Numbered from the stretch's first letter, positions 22,501 to 33,520 are shown. The stretch is 64,000 nt of DNA from Gnetum montanum (GCA_015680685.1 MNCI01001065.1:1321167-1385166); one strand, 5' to 3'. The notes: generated by a model from the letters alone, not told the origin. Numbers and translations: made by a program.

Positions 22501-23270
22501 CCAGAGACATGTTGGGAGCCCACCATGCTATGGTGGCAGGCCCTGTCCTGTGAGTCGGGAGTATGGTCAGTGTTGCAGGTAATTGTGATGTAGGTATCAC
22601 GTGAACATGTGGTTGATGTAGGCGCTAGTGCGCGATGGGATGGGTTAGGTAGTTGCACCTTCTAGGGAATGATTTGCGATGGACCTCCACCTGGGAAGAT
22701 AGTCGAAGAAAGAAAATGTAAGCGCGGTGAATGTGGATCTCAATTGGTATTGGATAATGTCAGGGGCATGGTAATCATGAACAATAGATTTATGCAGGAT
22801 GTCGTGGAGAGAGGGGCCATGGTGAAATCGGCATGACCACCTCCTTCAGAGTGGGAGTCTAGATCATCTTGTCCATCATGAAGCGTTTCATCACAGAACA
22901 ACTCCTCCAATTGTTCTAGCGATGTATTTTCCATCAGCATTTGATCTAGGATCAACTTTTTTTGGTCTATCAGGGACACAATGACGTTAGGTAAAGGAAT
23001 AAATTCCTTCCCGTTGCAGTATATGAACTTGTATTCTTGTTTTTCTTTGAGTTCTTATAGATACATGGGCAGGTTTTCCACTAGCTTAGCGCAGAGGAAA
23101 TTGTAGTGTTCTCTATGCTGAGCGTGTCCCTCAGGCTCCTTATTTTGCAACCTGAGAGAGTGGCGCGGTCGCACCGAACTAGTTGGTGGCTCGACCATAG
23201 GAGGCATGACTTGCAAGGTCCAAGGGTTCTCTAGATTGGCAGTATCAACAGCCATGGTTGATGTAATCAT
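19516..23270 (-). pseudogene. E3 gag-protease
   Basis: Starts at the ATG 23270 (MITSTMAVDTANLENPW). This start is supported by homology to E2 30132 through RHSLRLQN...YNFLCAK. A Pro/Thr/His-rich linker follows (about 22660-22130), then the capsid-like part (LDQAFQLIQTLTEE, MNFYHDDPISP, PLPHFTKYNGEGDPNAHL, FIQHWRATLNEI, FKGAVNDFIKSKLYYL) to about 21458. The nucleocapsid region has CDYHQLCGHDTDYC with C-X2-H-X4-H-X4-C spacing at about 21130, the Tat/Ogre pattern. Protease shows VHVDDGAATNVI (active-site Asp near 20070), and in another frame LILGRSWLAQL and SPIHQEIHLPY. Stops and at least one frameshift in protease. The final stop is near 19516. It acts, in an intact element, in particle assembly and polyprotein processing. 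Confidence 0.85.
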
Positions 23271-23503
23271 TTTCTACATGATTCAGAGAGAATGATGATA
23301 AGGGTAAAGATCAAAAGAGCAAAGATGAACTAAGATAATAATTGGGGCTTTCTATCTCGTAGGATTCCAAAGGAATCGTCAAAGTGACCGATCTGCACCA
23401 CACAATCTCGTAAATAACCTCGGAGGTATTACGTTTATGTTGATTGACTATGGGTACCAACAGCTTACAAGACTACCCGTAAAATGTGGATCGGAGGCTC
23501 AGA
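23271..23503 (-). other. E3 gag leader
   Basis: Region between primer-binding site and gag ATG. No ORF seen. Much shorter than the E2 leader and without its palindromic array. Confidence 0.5.
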
Positions 23504-23520
23504 CCCTCCTTCTAGTGCTA
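23504..23520 (-). promoter_or_regulatory. Primer-binding site of E3
   Basis: Minus-strand TAGCACTAGAAGGAGGG lies 6 bases after the LTR end. E2 and E9 have TGGTGCTAGAAGGAGG at the same place, so E3 has lost the TGG. The cognate tRNA is not certain: the sequence is close to, but not identical with, the 3' end complement of a plant tRNA-Leu. Confidence 0.65.
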
Positions 23521-23526
23521 GAAAAT

Positions 23527-24864
23527 TGTAACGATGGAAAATGTCGGTTGCTGGAAATACCGAACAAAAGTCCGTGTACACAGTTCTAACCCCGGATCTG
23601 TGTGAGGTCCGTGCTGGAGAAAGAAACGAATCTGAGGTGCCCTGAACGGTCTTGTTCATTAGATAGGGACTTACTTAATCAGTAAAATTTTTGTAATACT
23701 TTGATGGAAAAATGATGACTCTTTATGAGGAGATGTAATATTGTTAATCCCAAAAAATAATTGAAAATGATGCAAACGGTTCAGAGCGATTGCCAAATCT
23801 ATATAAATAGGACACAAGGAATCAGATTTGTAGAGAGTACGACCACAAGAACTGGGATTTAATTTATGAACACAATATGTCAGATACAATGATTACAAGT
23901 GGGCTTCGGTTTCGATGAAGCACATACCAGCAGCAAGAAATTTATCTAAAGATGGAACAAGCGAGGGTCAATCTACCTTGTTCTAGCCAATCTAGGTGCA
24001 AGGAAGTTAAACCTGGGGTAGAATATCTGTTAGCCAACTATTTCTAATCAAGGATTCTTGCCAATCACCTCTGATGTTCTCACAATCGCTGATCCTCTTT
24101 TTTCTCTCTTGACAACCGTAAAAGATAAAATTTTTGCCAACCCCATTTGATCTTCATCAACTAGAGCATTTATAAGGTTAGGGTCAGGAGGAAAACGCGG
24201 TTTAAATGACATGTGTCCTGAACTTATAAGATGTCATTGACCTAATGTGTTTTCATTGAAGCTTGCGACGCTATGCTGTGTAGCGCATCATAAACCACCC
24301 TTGTTTGGTCTTTGGCAACAGATTGTCCTTTGATTATGTTGTAATATGCTAGAGAGTGTATTGTGGCATATGAACTACTAATGTCTGAACTGTGCTATCA
24401 TTACTTGCATTACATTGCGTTACACTAAATTATGCATCATAGCGTAATTCAACATAAAATAACAAAATCGTCAAAGTTGAAGTATTGTCGTCATGCTTCC
24501 TCTACGTAATAGCCCCCCTTAACTGAGAAATAAAACCTACTAAAATGTGTAGCATGTTGCAAATCGTTGCTTATGCCTTGAGATTTTTGCTGGGTCTTCA
24601 AAGTCTTGAATATTTTCCATCTTTGATATTACGCTGCGTAACACGGTGTTACAATATATTGTGTAATGCAGCATAGTATGCTAAATATTGAGATTTTTTG
24701 AAACATAGAAAACCCACAAAGTGGAAGGCTTGCCGCCATGCACCCATCGTTTTGTTCTATCTTCTGAAGTTCATTTGTACTATGCTACACCTTGTCGCGA
24801 CTCCTTGCCTAGGTTGCTAGATTTTGCCGAACCGTCAAGGCCTTGAAAGTTTTATGGTGTTTCA
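23527..24864 (-). repeat. 5' LTR of E3
   Basis: 1,338 bp, TG...CA on the minus strand, pairing with 7856-9227. U3 (about 24250-24864) has palindromes of the TTACGC/GCGTAA type in more decayed form than in E9. A TATA box (TTATAAATG on the minus strand) is at 24168-24177. Confidence 0.9.
24168..24177 (-). promoter_or_regulatory. TATA box of the E3 5' LTR
   Basis: Minus-strand CCTTATAAAT, conserved with 8499-8507 and aligned with the TATA boxes of the E1, E2 and E9 LTRs. Confidence 0.55.
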
Positions 24865-24869
24865 TTACT
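24865..24869. repeat. Target-site duplication of E3, right copy (TTACT)
   Basis: Identical to 7851-7855, directly after the LTR terminus at 24864. Confidence 0.9.
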
Positions 24870-24925
24870 TATTACTTAAATGCTTAGTTTTCAATTGATA
24901 TTGATTGGTTGTTATATTCCTATAG

Positions 24926-25615
24926 GTCCTAAGATATAGTGGGAATTAAGTAAGGTGGCAAAAGTGGATGATCTACCTAACCTTCTTCCTAAAATTGATC
25001 AGGTGTCTCATCACATATATGAGACATCTAAAAAGTACATACTTTTTTGTGCAAATTCATTATGGGTCTACAAGTTCTCTAATGAGCACCTATGAAAACA
25101 TGTGCATGAACTACAGGAGAGGGTAACTAGTCAAGATGAGAAGATGAAGGATCTTCAATCTAGATATGACTTCACAGAAACTAGATCATAGGGAGATGAC
25201 ACCTAGAGTACCTCTAAGATTGAGTATGCTAGGTATTGGACAACTCTTAGAGGTAAGAATAAGGTCATGCAGGAGTCGGTAGAGTAGCAACTCTAGATGG
25301 ATTTTCTTGGTTAAAAGAATCAAGGTTGGAAGAATTATAGTACAAAGGTTTATTGGTGGGGATAGATGCAGAAGAATCACAAGCATAAATACAAAGTTGC
25401 CTCTAAAGATCACTAATACAAGACCCTATGAGGTTAGTTTCTACTATGTTATTTTTTTATGCTTTTTATGTTTTGAGTTAGCTCATGTAATGCATGATTG
25501 CTTACTAATTGTGCATATTTTTTAATGGTTATGGTAGGTACTAGGTGATGCTACAAGCCCCAGTAACCTAGTAGAGGAAGCAGAATCTCCACCCCCACCT
25601 AGCACTATTAGTTGA
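24926..25615 (+). pseudogene. Antisense gene of E2, 3' exons
   Basis: Continuation of the gene at 5295-7815 across the inserted E3. Acceptor TAG at 24923-24925 matches E3's acceptor before 17549. Exon 24926-25432 encodes the charged, probably coiled-coil part (matching E3 17549-18326, including the KNQGWKNYSTKVYWWG-like stretch). Donor GTTAGT at 25433, acceptor TAG 25535-25537, last exon 25538-25615 ending EEAESPPPPSTIS and TGA at 25613-25615. The short acidic/proline C-terminus parallels the acidic end in E3. In-frame stops are present. Confidence 0.65.
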
Positions 25616-26463
25616 GCATGACCATATGTACCTCCCATTGGGCTTTTTTTCCACATTTTTGCTATGTGATGCTATTCATGCTATGCATTGCTATTCATAT
25701 TACATTTTCTATGGATGATTATTTGCTAAGTATAATGTGCAAACTTTTATCTCTATATGATGATTTTATTGCATTTTCTATGAGTATGTGAGTCTGGGCC
25801 ATTGCGAGCCATAATGATACTAGGCCATTACAAGCCATAGTGAGTATATTATCAATTTAAAGCCTTGACAGGCCCCATGCTAGTCTAAGGCCATAGCAAG
25901 AGGGCTAATGGTAGTTTTTGGTCATTTTTGGCCATGTGTTTCTAGTTTAAGGTTGTAGTCAACCATGGAGTCACCTAGTTTAAGGCCATGTTAGGCCACA
26001 ACGATAGTTTAAGGGCATTCCAAGCCTCTATGTGGGGATTAAAAGTGATAGTTTTAGGTCATTCCAAGTCATAATATTGCCAGTTTAAGGCCATAGTGGG
26101 CTACGCATTACTGCCTCTCCTTTTGTAATTTTCGCTTTTATGATTTTTATGCATTTTGATGTTTTTCATGCATTAATGAAATAATTGCAAAAGTGTAAAC
26201 TAATAAGCAAATGAATAAACAAAGTAAACTAATGTGCAAACTAATCAAATAAATGCATAATCTAAGAAATCAAGCTAAATGCAAATAACATGCTATTGTG
26301 CTAATCTAATGCAACACAGATGCAACATAAGTAGAGGGTAAGGTATAGGGTGTGCAGAAATGAATAGTGGGTAGGCACCTAGTGCATTTTAGACTAAGGG
26401 GATATCTTATTCATGCAGTTGATTCCTAACTTGGTGTGGGTTAGGGGGCATGTAGAGTCTAGA
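25616..26463. other. E2 spacer between convergent gene ends
   Basis: Equivalent to 18665-19515 in E3: the antisense gene ends at 25615 and gag-protease ends at 26464 from the other side. It contains the GGCC repeats at 25790-26110 and then AT-rich sequence. No protein seen. Confidence 0.6.
25790..26110. repeat. GGCC palindrome repeats in the E2 convergent spacer
   Basis: Degenerate units such as AGTTTAAGGCCATGTTAGGCC, GGGCCATTGCGAGCC and TAGGCCATTACAAGCC. They lie at the same position relative to the two genes as the array at 18830-19290 but are more diverged and less regular. Confidence 0.65.
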
Positions 26464-29400
26464 TTACACTACCCAATATTCCCCATGACCTTTATCTACT
26501 ATGTTAAAGGGAAACTCTACACAAAGGACATCCTCTGAGAGGTCATTGGCTTCTACTACTTTTTTGGGTGGGTTCACCTCATGCATTTCATTGTCTACCA
26601 TAGGTGCATCATTAGGAAACTCAACCTTCAACCCTTGCTCCATATCTATGTTGTTGATGGCCAAAGGGGTAGCATTATCACCATGGATGATAACTTCACC
26701 ACCTTCGTATGGGAGGTGAATCTTTTTATGAATTAGAGAGGAGATAGCTCATAATTGGACCAGTGAAGGTCTATCCAATATCAATTAAAGCCCAACATCT
26801 CATTAATGACAATGAACTCAATAGTGGTGGGGAATTGCTCCCCTATTACAAAATCTATAATTATAGTGCCCCTAACAATGACATGTGATCCATTAAAGGA
26901 TTTCAAGGATGTGGTTTTCATTAGCTTGATTTGGTCTGTGAGGCCTAACTTATCTATGATAGTGTATGGTATTATGTTTGTGGTTGCTCCATCATCAACT
27001 TGCACTCTATGAATCTTGCATTGCCCAATGCATATGGTAATAAACATTAAAGCCATTATGACCTTTTCCCTCTAATGATTAACCTTGATTGCCACATCAT
27101 AAAATGCTATGGATGTGGAACTTGATTCCTACGGCATGGAGGAACAACATCACTACATGGTTGGAGTTCTCATATGCAAGGATGTCCTCCGTAATAGGAA
27201 TGGATTTTAACATCTGCACTAGTACTTCTTGGTGGGTAGGGAAGGTCATGATTAGGTCATACAAGCTCAATGTCATATTTTTTGTTTGAGTGCTTGCTTG
27301 ATTTAGGCTAATGTGTCCACGAAGTCCTTGACATTGGCCATGTTTTTGTTGGCCTTGACTTATTTCATGTGGCCTAGGAGATGGATTTCTTATGGAGGTG
27401 ACTTAGGCTTTGTTTACTTGGCTTGCTTAGGTGCCTCATTGCTCTCTTGAAATTTTTTGGTTGTGGCCTTTTCATTTGTTTTGGCCATGGGAACCACAAA
27501 TATGGGAACTGGTTTTGGCAAATCCAACACTCTTTGGTCTTGATCTTGCCTAACCATTTCATCTATGAGATGTTCATTGGGTTTCCTGTGTTACCACCTA
27601 GGGTTCTACCCATGTTGCTAGCAAGGTTGGCCCTTGGATGGGAAGGGACCGATGCGTTGCCTACTACTAGGCTTTGGATAGGTGAGGAGCTAGCATGCTA
27701 GGGCACTTTGATGACAAAGGATGGCTGACTAGTTATAGCTAATGTGACATGCAGTGGAACCCTAACCATGAAGGATGTTGCAAGTGCTTGAGATGATACT
27801 TTGACAATGAAGGAGGGCCTCGAACCTATGGGGGCTAAGGGGATCCTTGCACTACCTAAGGGTACCTAGACCACGAATGTTTGCTACCTCAATTTTGGAC
27901 CATCATCAATGCTGATAGCATTTATGATGTAGCTAGCATCATCTATGTTTAGAGGATCATTGTACATCCTCATGGACCAGTTTTGGGTTCTAATTAGATT
28001 CATAGTGTCAAGCACTAGCTTGCCTCTGTCTATCATCCTTTGTAGGTCATCTTATAAAGCTAGGCAAAAATCCATGCTATGGTCAAGAAATTTGTGGTAA
28101 TGATAGAATTGGTCAAGCCTAAAATGTCTTGGGCTTGGGGGATTGTTTGGTGCTACCAAAGTGGGGTTTCTTAGCAACTCGTAGTATTTTTCATGTTTTT
28201 TGTGAGCATCCTTAGACATTTGCTTGTATTGGATGTGTCTAGCTTTTAATAGTTGTTCTAGTAACTTTGAGGGCTTTAGCAGCAATGGGGTATACTTAGA
28301 GCAATCCTTGCACTCAAAGTTGGGCCTTTAAACAACTTGCATTGTGGCCACTAAGGATGTAGGCTGGTTGGTTGCCTTGACACTAGAGTTGGTAGCTTTG
28401 TTGTTAGTCGGGGCTTTGGGCTACTTGGCTCTGGGCCCCCAATTGATTACTTTGGCCTCCTTGGCTACAGTTGCCATTATTGTGTTTTGCTTTTCCTTAT
28501 TCTTGTCTCTCCTTACATGCTAGTTTTTTTAGGCCACATAGGCTAGGTCCTTGCTAGCTTTTGTTGCATTCTCTATGCTTTTGGTTTGAGCAAAGGCTTG
28601 GCTTAGGGACTATAGGCCCAAGTAGTACAACTTCAACTTTATAAAGTCATTAACTACACCCTTAAAAATGGCCAAGAGATGTGCTTCTGCCATTGACTCT
28701 CATATTTTATTTAGTGAGGCACTCCAACGTTGAATGAATTTCTACATGGGCTCTAGGTGGCCTTGCTTGACTTGCATTAGTTGATCTAAAGTTGCCTCTA
28801 GCTTCAAATTGTTTTGAAGCACATTATGAATTATCTTAAGAGGTTCTCCAAAGAGGATATAAAGCCTCTAGGAAATGCATGGTACCAATCTAATACTTTG
28901 CCAATCAATGACATGTTGAACACACATGTGATGGCATGCAACCATGCTTGCAACAAGAGGCACTCAAACCTAAATATGACCAAATGTGCATTGGGATCTC
29001 TCTCACCATTGTATTTGATGAATTTAGGCAAGGGGACCCCAACTAGTAGAGTTAGAGGTGGGATTGCAGGACTTATACAGTCATCCTAGTAGAAGTCCAC
29101 CACTTTGATAGTTTCAAAGGAGGTAGCTTTGAGCTGCTTCACCTCTTCTAGTAAGCTTTGGATCATCTAGAATGCCTAGTCTAGGTCTTAAGACACTTCA
29201 GCTAGTTGTGCTAGTTGTGCTATGTGTTGTTGGGTTGGCTATGTGTCCCATGGCCTAGTTGTAGGTTGTAGAACCACATGATGTGCTTGATGCATAGGCC
29301 ATGCTATGGGGACAATGACTAGTGGAAGTAATGCATATGTGGGTTGGACTGACATTGTGGATGTTAATGAAGTAGGCAAGACGTAACGTGCCTGAGTCAT

Positions 29401-30132
29401 TTGCGGCCTAGGGATAGACCCAGCATGGGCATATGGTTGAGCTAATATAGTTGCTATGGGTAGAGATAGCTGAATGGGTTGTGATGATGCTACAAAGGGA
29501 AAGTTAAGGGGAGCTACTACATCATAATGCATGTATTGCATATGATAAATTGCTACTAAAGATGTTAACCTAGGCCTAATGGAGTCAGAAGGTGATGCTA
29601 GTGCTATGACCATCTTAAGGAGAATGGGTGAACTAAATTGAGAAGGGACCGGATTAGGGATTGTTCATTGGAAGGTAGTGTGCAAGGGGCCCTCATGCTT
29701 AGAGTGAGCTTCAAACTTATCCTCTTCCTCATGTAGGGCTTCCTCATAATCTATTCCTATGTCATGCTTACCTACATCACACTCACCTTCTTGAATGAGT
29801 TAGGTTAATAGTTGATGATCAAGCTCTATGAGTGGGATAATATCAAATGAGGAGGAGATATACTCCCATCCACCTTGATGGATTAGCTCATAGTTTCAGT
29901 TTGCCTCCATGTTAGAATGATTTACAAATAACCCTACTTGAATCTTCATGCATATAAAGTTGTATTGCTTATTGCTTGACATAGCATATTCTAGGTCTTG
30001 ATCATGTAACCTAAGGGATTGCCTTTTTACTACCATTACAACACTCCCAGGGTTGTCAATACTAGTATCATGTTGGATGGACAAAATGTCAAGTGTGTTT
30101 AACACTAACATCAAAGGGTGATCTAGATTCAT
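26464..30132 (-). pseudogene. E2 gag-protease
   Basis: Minus strand, homologous along its length to E3 23270-19516. N-terminus MNLDHPLMLVLNTLD at 30132, then RQSLRLHDQDLEY...YNFICMK. A Pro/Ala/Thr-rich linker (29613-29239) and capsid-like part follow (PKFIKYNGERDPNAHLVIF near 29031). The zinc-finger region near 28285-28052 shows FYHYHKFLDHSMDFCLAL, with the first Cys replaced by Tyr. Protease has VQVDDGATTNIIPYTIIDKL (27056-26781). The last ORF (26664-26464) ends GEYWVV and a stop. Many stops; the core features remain readable. Confidence 0.8.
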
Positions 30133-30600
30133 GGTCGGAGATTAGGTTGCAAGGGGGAGACTACAAGGGTTGCTAACTATAAAACATGGTGAACTATGTT
30201 AAAACTAACTCTATTTTAGCTAACACCACTAACGACATTCTCCATGTTAGAGAGTAGATTACACTGACTATGCTCTCCACACTGGAGAGTGGCCTACATT
30301 GACTATGCTCTTTACACCAAAGAGTGAACTATGCTAACTATACTCTCCATGCTAAAGAGTAAACTATGCTAACTACACTCTCTATGCCAGAGAGTGGACT
30401 ATGCTAATTACATTAAAGAGTACTATCCTCCAACTAAAGAGAAAGGGCACTTAGTAATAGTAGAAACAAGTGTGATTTGAGGTGCTACATAGGGTCCCAA
30501 AGGGATTGACTATGGGGTCTAATCTACGCTGACATGTTGATAGACAACTATGATGCAAAGAGCATGTAAGACAACCACAATGGAGTCTGAAAAGGTGTTT
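30133..30600 (-). other. E2 gag leader with palindromic repeats
   Basis: Between primer-binding site and gag. Bases about 30225-30425 are a tandem run of units alternating ACTATGCTCTCC and AGAGAGTG, the same words that fill the U3 of this family. No protein seen. Confidence 0.6.
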
Positions 30601-30603
30601 TGA

Positions 30604-30619
30604 TCCTCCTTCTAGCACC
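30604..30619 (-). promoter_or_regulatory. Primer-binding site of E2
   Basis: Minus-strand TGGTGCTAGAAGGAGG shortly after the LTR end, identical over this core to the E9 site at 63928-63943. Confidence 0.7.
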
Positions 30620-30624
30620 AGAAA

Positions 30625-32058
30625 CTATGGCAACCAAAAATGTTGGTGGCTAGAACACTAAGGTCCATGGGCGCATAGCCTAGCCCTAAATCCACATGAG
30701 GGCCTATTGGAGGTAGAGATGGAGCACCCTGAACAATTTTTCCAATCAAATAAGTAGTTACCATATGTAATGGGGGTGCAACATGGTCAGCTACAATGCT
30801 GATGCAAGATGGTGTTAAGTGTGTAGGTAGTGTTTGTGGCATTAACAGTGTTTATAGTGTCAACGATGTTGAACGTAGTCATAGGTGCTAGAGTGGGGAT
30901 AGGCATAGTCAAAAGTTTTAGAAAAGTGGATAGTGTCAATGCATGTAGACCATTGCCCAAGTGTAGTTTTAGGCATAGCCATGTAGTAAAATAGCAAAAA
31001 ATGCAAGTAAAGTGTGAAAAATGCAAAGAAAGAGAGAGAGAAGAAGAACACCACCCCAAATGGTGTTGAGTTTAGTTAATACCAAAAGGGGTTAGAAGTT
31101 GTTTAGCCATGAAGACTGACATTCTACTAAGGTGTCTATGTCTACTAAGTTCGCTACCATGGTGTAGAATTGGCTATGGTGTTTTATTGGGCTATGGGGG
31201 CTTGTAGTCATCTACAACTTCGCCTCTTCTTGGTTTACCAAAATGCCTTTAGTTCTTTCCCAAGCACTCCCTAGATTTTCTAATCCTTTAATTTTCCAAC
31301 CTTGAGAACTTTGAGGGCACAAGTATTTATAGGTCTAGGGTTAGCAAAAAATGTAGGATGGCTACCATGTGTCGGAGGGAGCGGTTGGGACTACACTCAG
31401 CATAGTTACTATTCATGTGGTGTACCAATGGGGCTGGTGGTGTTGTGCTTTTCTATGCTTTGTAAGACTATGAGATTGTGACTACACTACCAACTGCATG
31501 TGTTTGCCAAGAAGACTACAAGGTATCTAAAAAATGAAATCTAGAGACTATTCTGCATGAAACTATGCTCTTCACAATCTCTCATGGGGTTGAGTGTAGT
31601 TACAATTTTGGGGCAAAAGGATATACAAAAATGAGCATTTTTCCGACTATGCTCACCAAATGTGAGTTCACTACATTTTGGACCTAAGTTGAGTGTTGTT
31701 GTTGTACTGTGTAGGCCTCTAGACAGTATTCTAGCTAACTATGCTCTCCACGGGAGGCTGACTACGCTCTAGGTTAGGGGAGAGCATAGTTCCAAGACAT
31801 AGAAAAAATTTGCAAAAACTAACTTCCTACTAACTACGCTCTCTACAAGAGGCTAACTACACTCTAGGTTGATGGAGAGTGTAGTCTCAATGCTAGTAAG
31901 ATCTGTGGGAAAATGGGGTTTTTTAGACTACACTCTTTATGGGAGGCTAACTATGCTCCCAACTAGAGGTGAGCATAGTCTCAACACTTAGCCAAAATTT
32001 GCAAAATTTTCCCTCCTACTAACTACACTCTTGATTGGAATCAAGCATAGTATCAACA
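30625..32058 (-). repeat. 5' LTR of E2
   Basis: About 1.43 kb, homologous to E1 (1-1156, opposite strand) and, in its R/U5 part, to the E3 and E9 LTRs. The LTR end has lost the CA (30625 begins TATGG on the plus strand). TATA (minus CCTATAAATA) is at 31324-31333. U3 (31380-32058) is full of repeated palindromic words TATGCTCTCC, TACGCTCT, TACACTC and GAGAGCATAGT. The outer boundary near 32058 is approximate. Confidence 0.75.
31324..31333 (-). promoter_or_regulatory. TATA box of the E2 LTR
   Basis: Minus-strand CCTATAAATA, aligned with 427-434 in E1 and 63213-63220 in E9. Confidence 0.6.
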
Positions 32059-32500
32059 TGTAGCAAATACTTTACAAAGTGGGTTGAGTCTATTTCCCTA
32101 AGGAAGACTACATCTGAGAAAATCTACAAATTCATCCTAGATAACATTGTAGCTCATTTTGGCATACCTATGACCATATTTATAGATAATGGACCATAAT
32201 TTAGTAGCTAGAAAATAAAATATTTTGGTCATGACCTAGGCATTAAGCATTCTTTCTCATCACCTTATTACCCTCAAGCCAATGCACAAGCAAAAGAAAG
32301 CAACAAGGCCATCATCAACTTACTCAAAAAGATGCTCAACAAAAGCAAGCACAAATGACCTGAGAGGCTTATCCATGCACTGTGGGCATAGAAAACAGCC
32401 TATTACATGGAAATTGATGTAAACCCTTATATCATTCTTTATGGTTCTAAATCTATGTTACCTCTTGAATTGTAGGTGCCATCACTTCAAGTAGCCTTGA
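32059..32500 (+). pseudogene. Tat integrase core fragment
   Basis: Plus-strand reading gives YFTKWVESI at the very start, then HFGIPMTIFIDNGP with the second catalytic Asp, SSPYYPQANAQAKESNKAII with the catalytic Glu, and a SMLPLEL motif near the end. These are the D and E of a Ty3/gypsy DDE integrase, of the same Tat type as E3. Stops interrupt it. The first catalytic Asp is cut off by the E2 LTR, so E2 probably inserted into an older Tat copy. Confidence 0.8.
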
Positions 32501-32640
32501 TCAACTTCATCAATAAGAAGTAGAATAAGGAGTTCTCTAACCCATTTATCAAGTAGAATAAGAAGTAGAATAAGTAGAATAAGTAGCCTTGATCAACTTC
32601 ATCAAGTAGCCTTGATCAACTTCATCAAGTAGCCTTATTC
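32489..32640 (+). repeat. Short tandem repeats in the integrase tail
   Basis: A 23-bp unit beginning GTAGCCTTGATCAACTTCAT starts at 32491, 32583, 32606 and, truncated, 32629. In between are AAGTAGAATAAG repeats. The unit derives from the integrase codons for LQVALINFI, amplified in place. Confidence 0.8.
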
Positions 32641-32739
32641 ATTTTATTTCTATTAGCTTTCTTCACTATCTTCTTTTTCCTCAACCCATTTATATTCATA
32701 GTTCTCTAATTATTAAACAAATTTGGAAGATATGATGTA

Positions 32740-33520
32740 AGATTAGTAAGTATTGGAATTAAAATTATATTATAGTTTCAAAAGATATGATTACATGATT
32801 TAGTCCATGATGGGTTCATTTTAATGAAGGATCTTGGGCTACTAATTCATCTAAATTACATACCACTCAGAGAAAATTTGGTACCACTATAATTTCTTAT
32901 CTATGTATGCATGATAGATGGATTACATAAAATGAATTCTCTAGTCTCTATGGTTTGAATAGAAAGAGGAAAAAGAATTTTGAAAAATTAATTTCTAATT
33001 TGAAAAATTATTTAGAGTTTAAAACAATTTGCATTAGGCTTTTCCAGATATTTTTTTAATGGATGGTAGATTTTTTTTTCTTTTAATTTCAAAGTTTCTT
33101 ACAAGATTATTATAAAGAAGGATTTTATTCATAAAAAATTCAATAAGGCATGGAAAATGCAATTACCTTCATAGTATTAGATGAAGAAAATGAAAAATAT
33201 TTAGAAAGCTCATACATTTTCTAAAATTCACATTTTTTATGTTGTCTTATTTATCAAGGGCTTTTTGTCAACACTTCAACATATGAGAATTGTTTCTTCT
33301 CAATGTTCTCTTTGTGGAAGTAAACATTCATTTTTACATATTTTTTTGGAGTATCCTATTTCTCAACATGCTTAGAAATGGATATGTAAAATTTGTAATA
33401 ACTTTCAACCAAACATTAATTAAATCATTCTTAGTGATCAACCTACTTTATCTACTTCCTTTCTTTACATTTGGAAGTATCTTTGATTCCTTGTTCTAGA
33501 CTGTATTTATAAGATTTGGT
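32740..33520 (+). pseudogene. LINE-like reverse transcriptase C-terminal fragment
   Basis: Plus-strand reading near 33290-33480 gives QCSLCGSKHSFLHIFLEYP followed by a Trp-containing stretch. This pattern C-x2-C...H...C/Y...W is typical of the zinc-binding domain at the C-terminus of plant LINE and LINE-related RT proteins. Upstream AT-rich sequence has scattered compatible codons. Stops are frequent. It may be only a small 3' fragment. Moderate confidence, as no catalytic RT motif is visible. Confidence 0.45.

Larger units (their letters stand above)
7856..24864 (-). mobile_element. Inner Tat/Ogre-like LTR retrotransposon (E3), structurally near complete
   Basis: 17,009 bp, flanked by TTACT duplications. 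Read on the minus strand: 5' LTR 24864-23527, primer-binding site 23520-23504, gag-protease 23270-19516, a repeat spacer, the antisense gene on the plus strand (14312-18664), a 3' splice-site-like acceptor at 13737-13738, RT-RNase H-integrase 13736-10811, a 1.6-kb untranslated tail, a polypurine tract 9240-9228 and a 3' LTR 9227-7856. The LTRs start TGAAACACC and end GTTACA or GTTACAAG-like. They differ at many, mostly transition-type, positions, so the insertion is old. Integrase carries a large internal deletion and all ORFs have stops, so the copy is inactive. Confidence 0.9.
1157..32058 (-). mobile_element. Outer Tat/Ogre-like LTR retrotransposon (E2), interrupted
   Basis: Gene order read on the minus strand: LTR (32058-30625), primer-binding site, gag-protease (30132-26464), repeat spacer, an antisense gene on the plus strand (exons 24926-25615 and 5295-7815), and the RT-RNase H segment (3289-1157). 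Bases 7856-24864 are the inner element E3, inserted with a TTACT target duplication. The 3' end, with the integrase and 3' LTR, is not present: the E1 LTR abuts the archaeal-type RNase H region at 1156. Every coding part has stops and frameshifts. The upper boundary near 32058 is approximate. It is set by the first recognisable integrase codons on the plus strand just beyond. Confidence 0.8.

Noticed and set aside
22158-22658. 166-codon minus-strand ORF rich in His, Ser and Thr
   Set aside because: It overlaps in another frame the proline-rich linker of E3 gag. The gag frame is supported by homology to E2; this one is a shadow.
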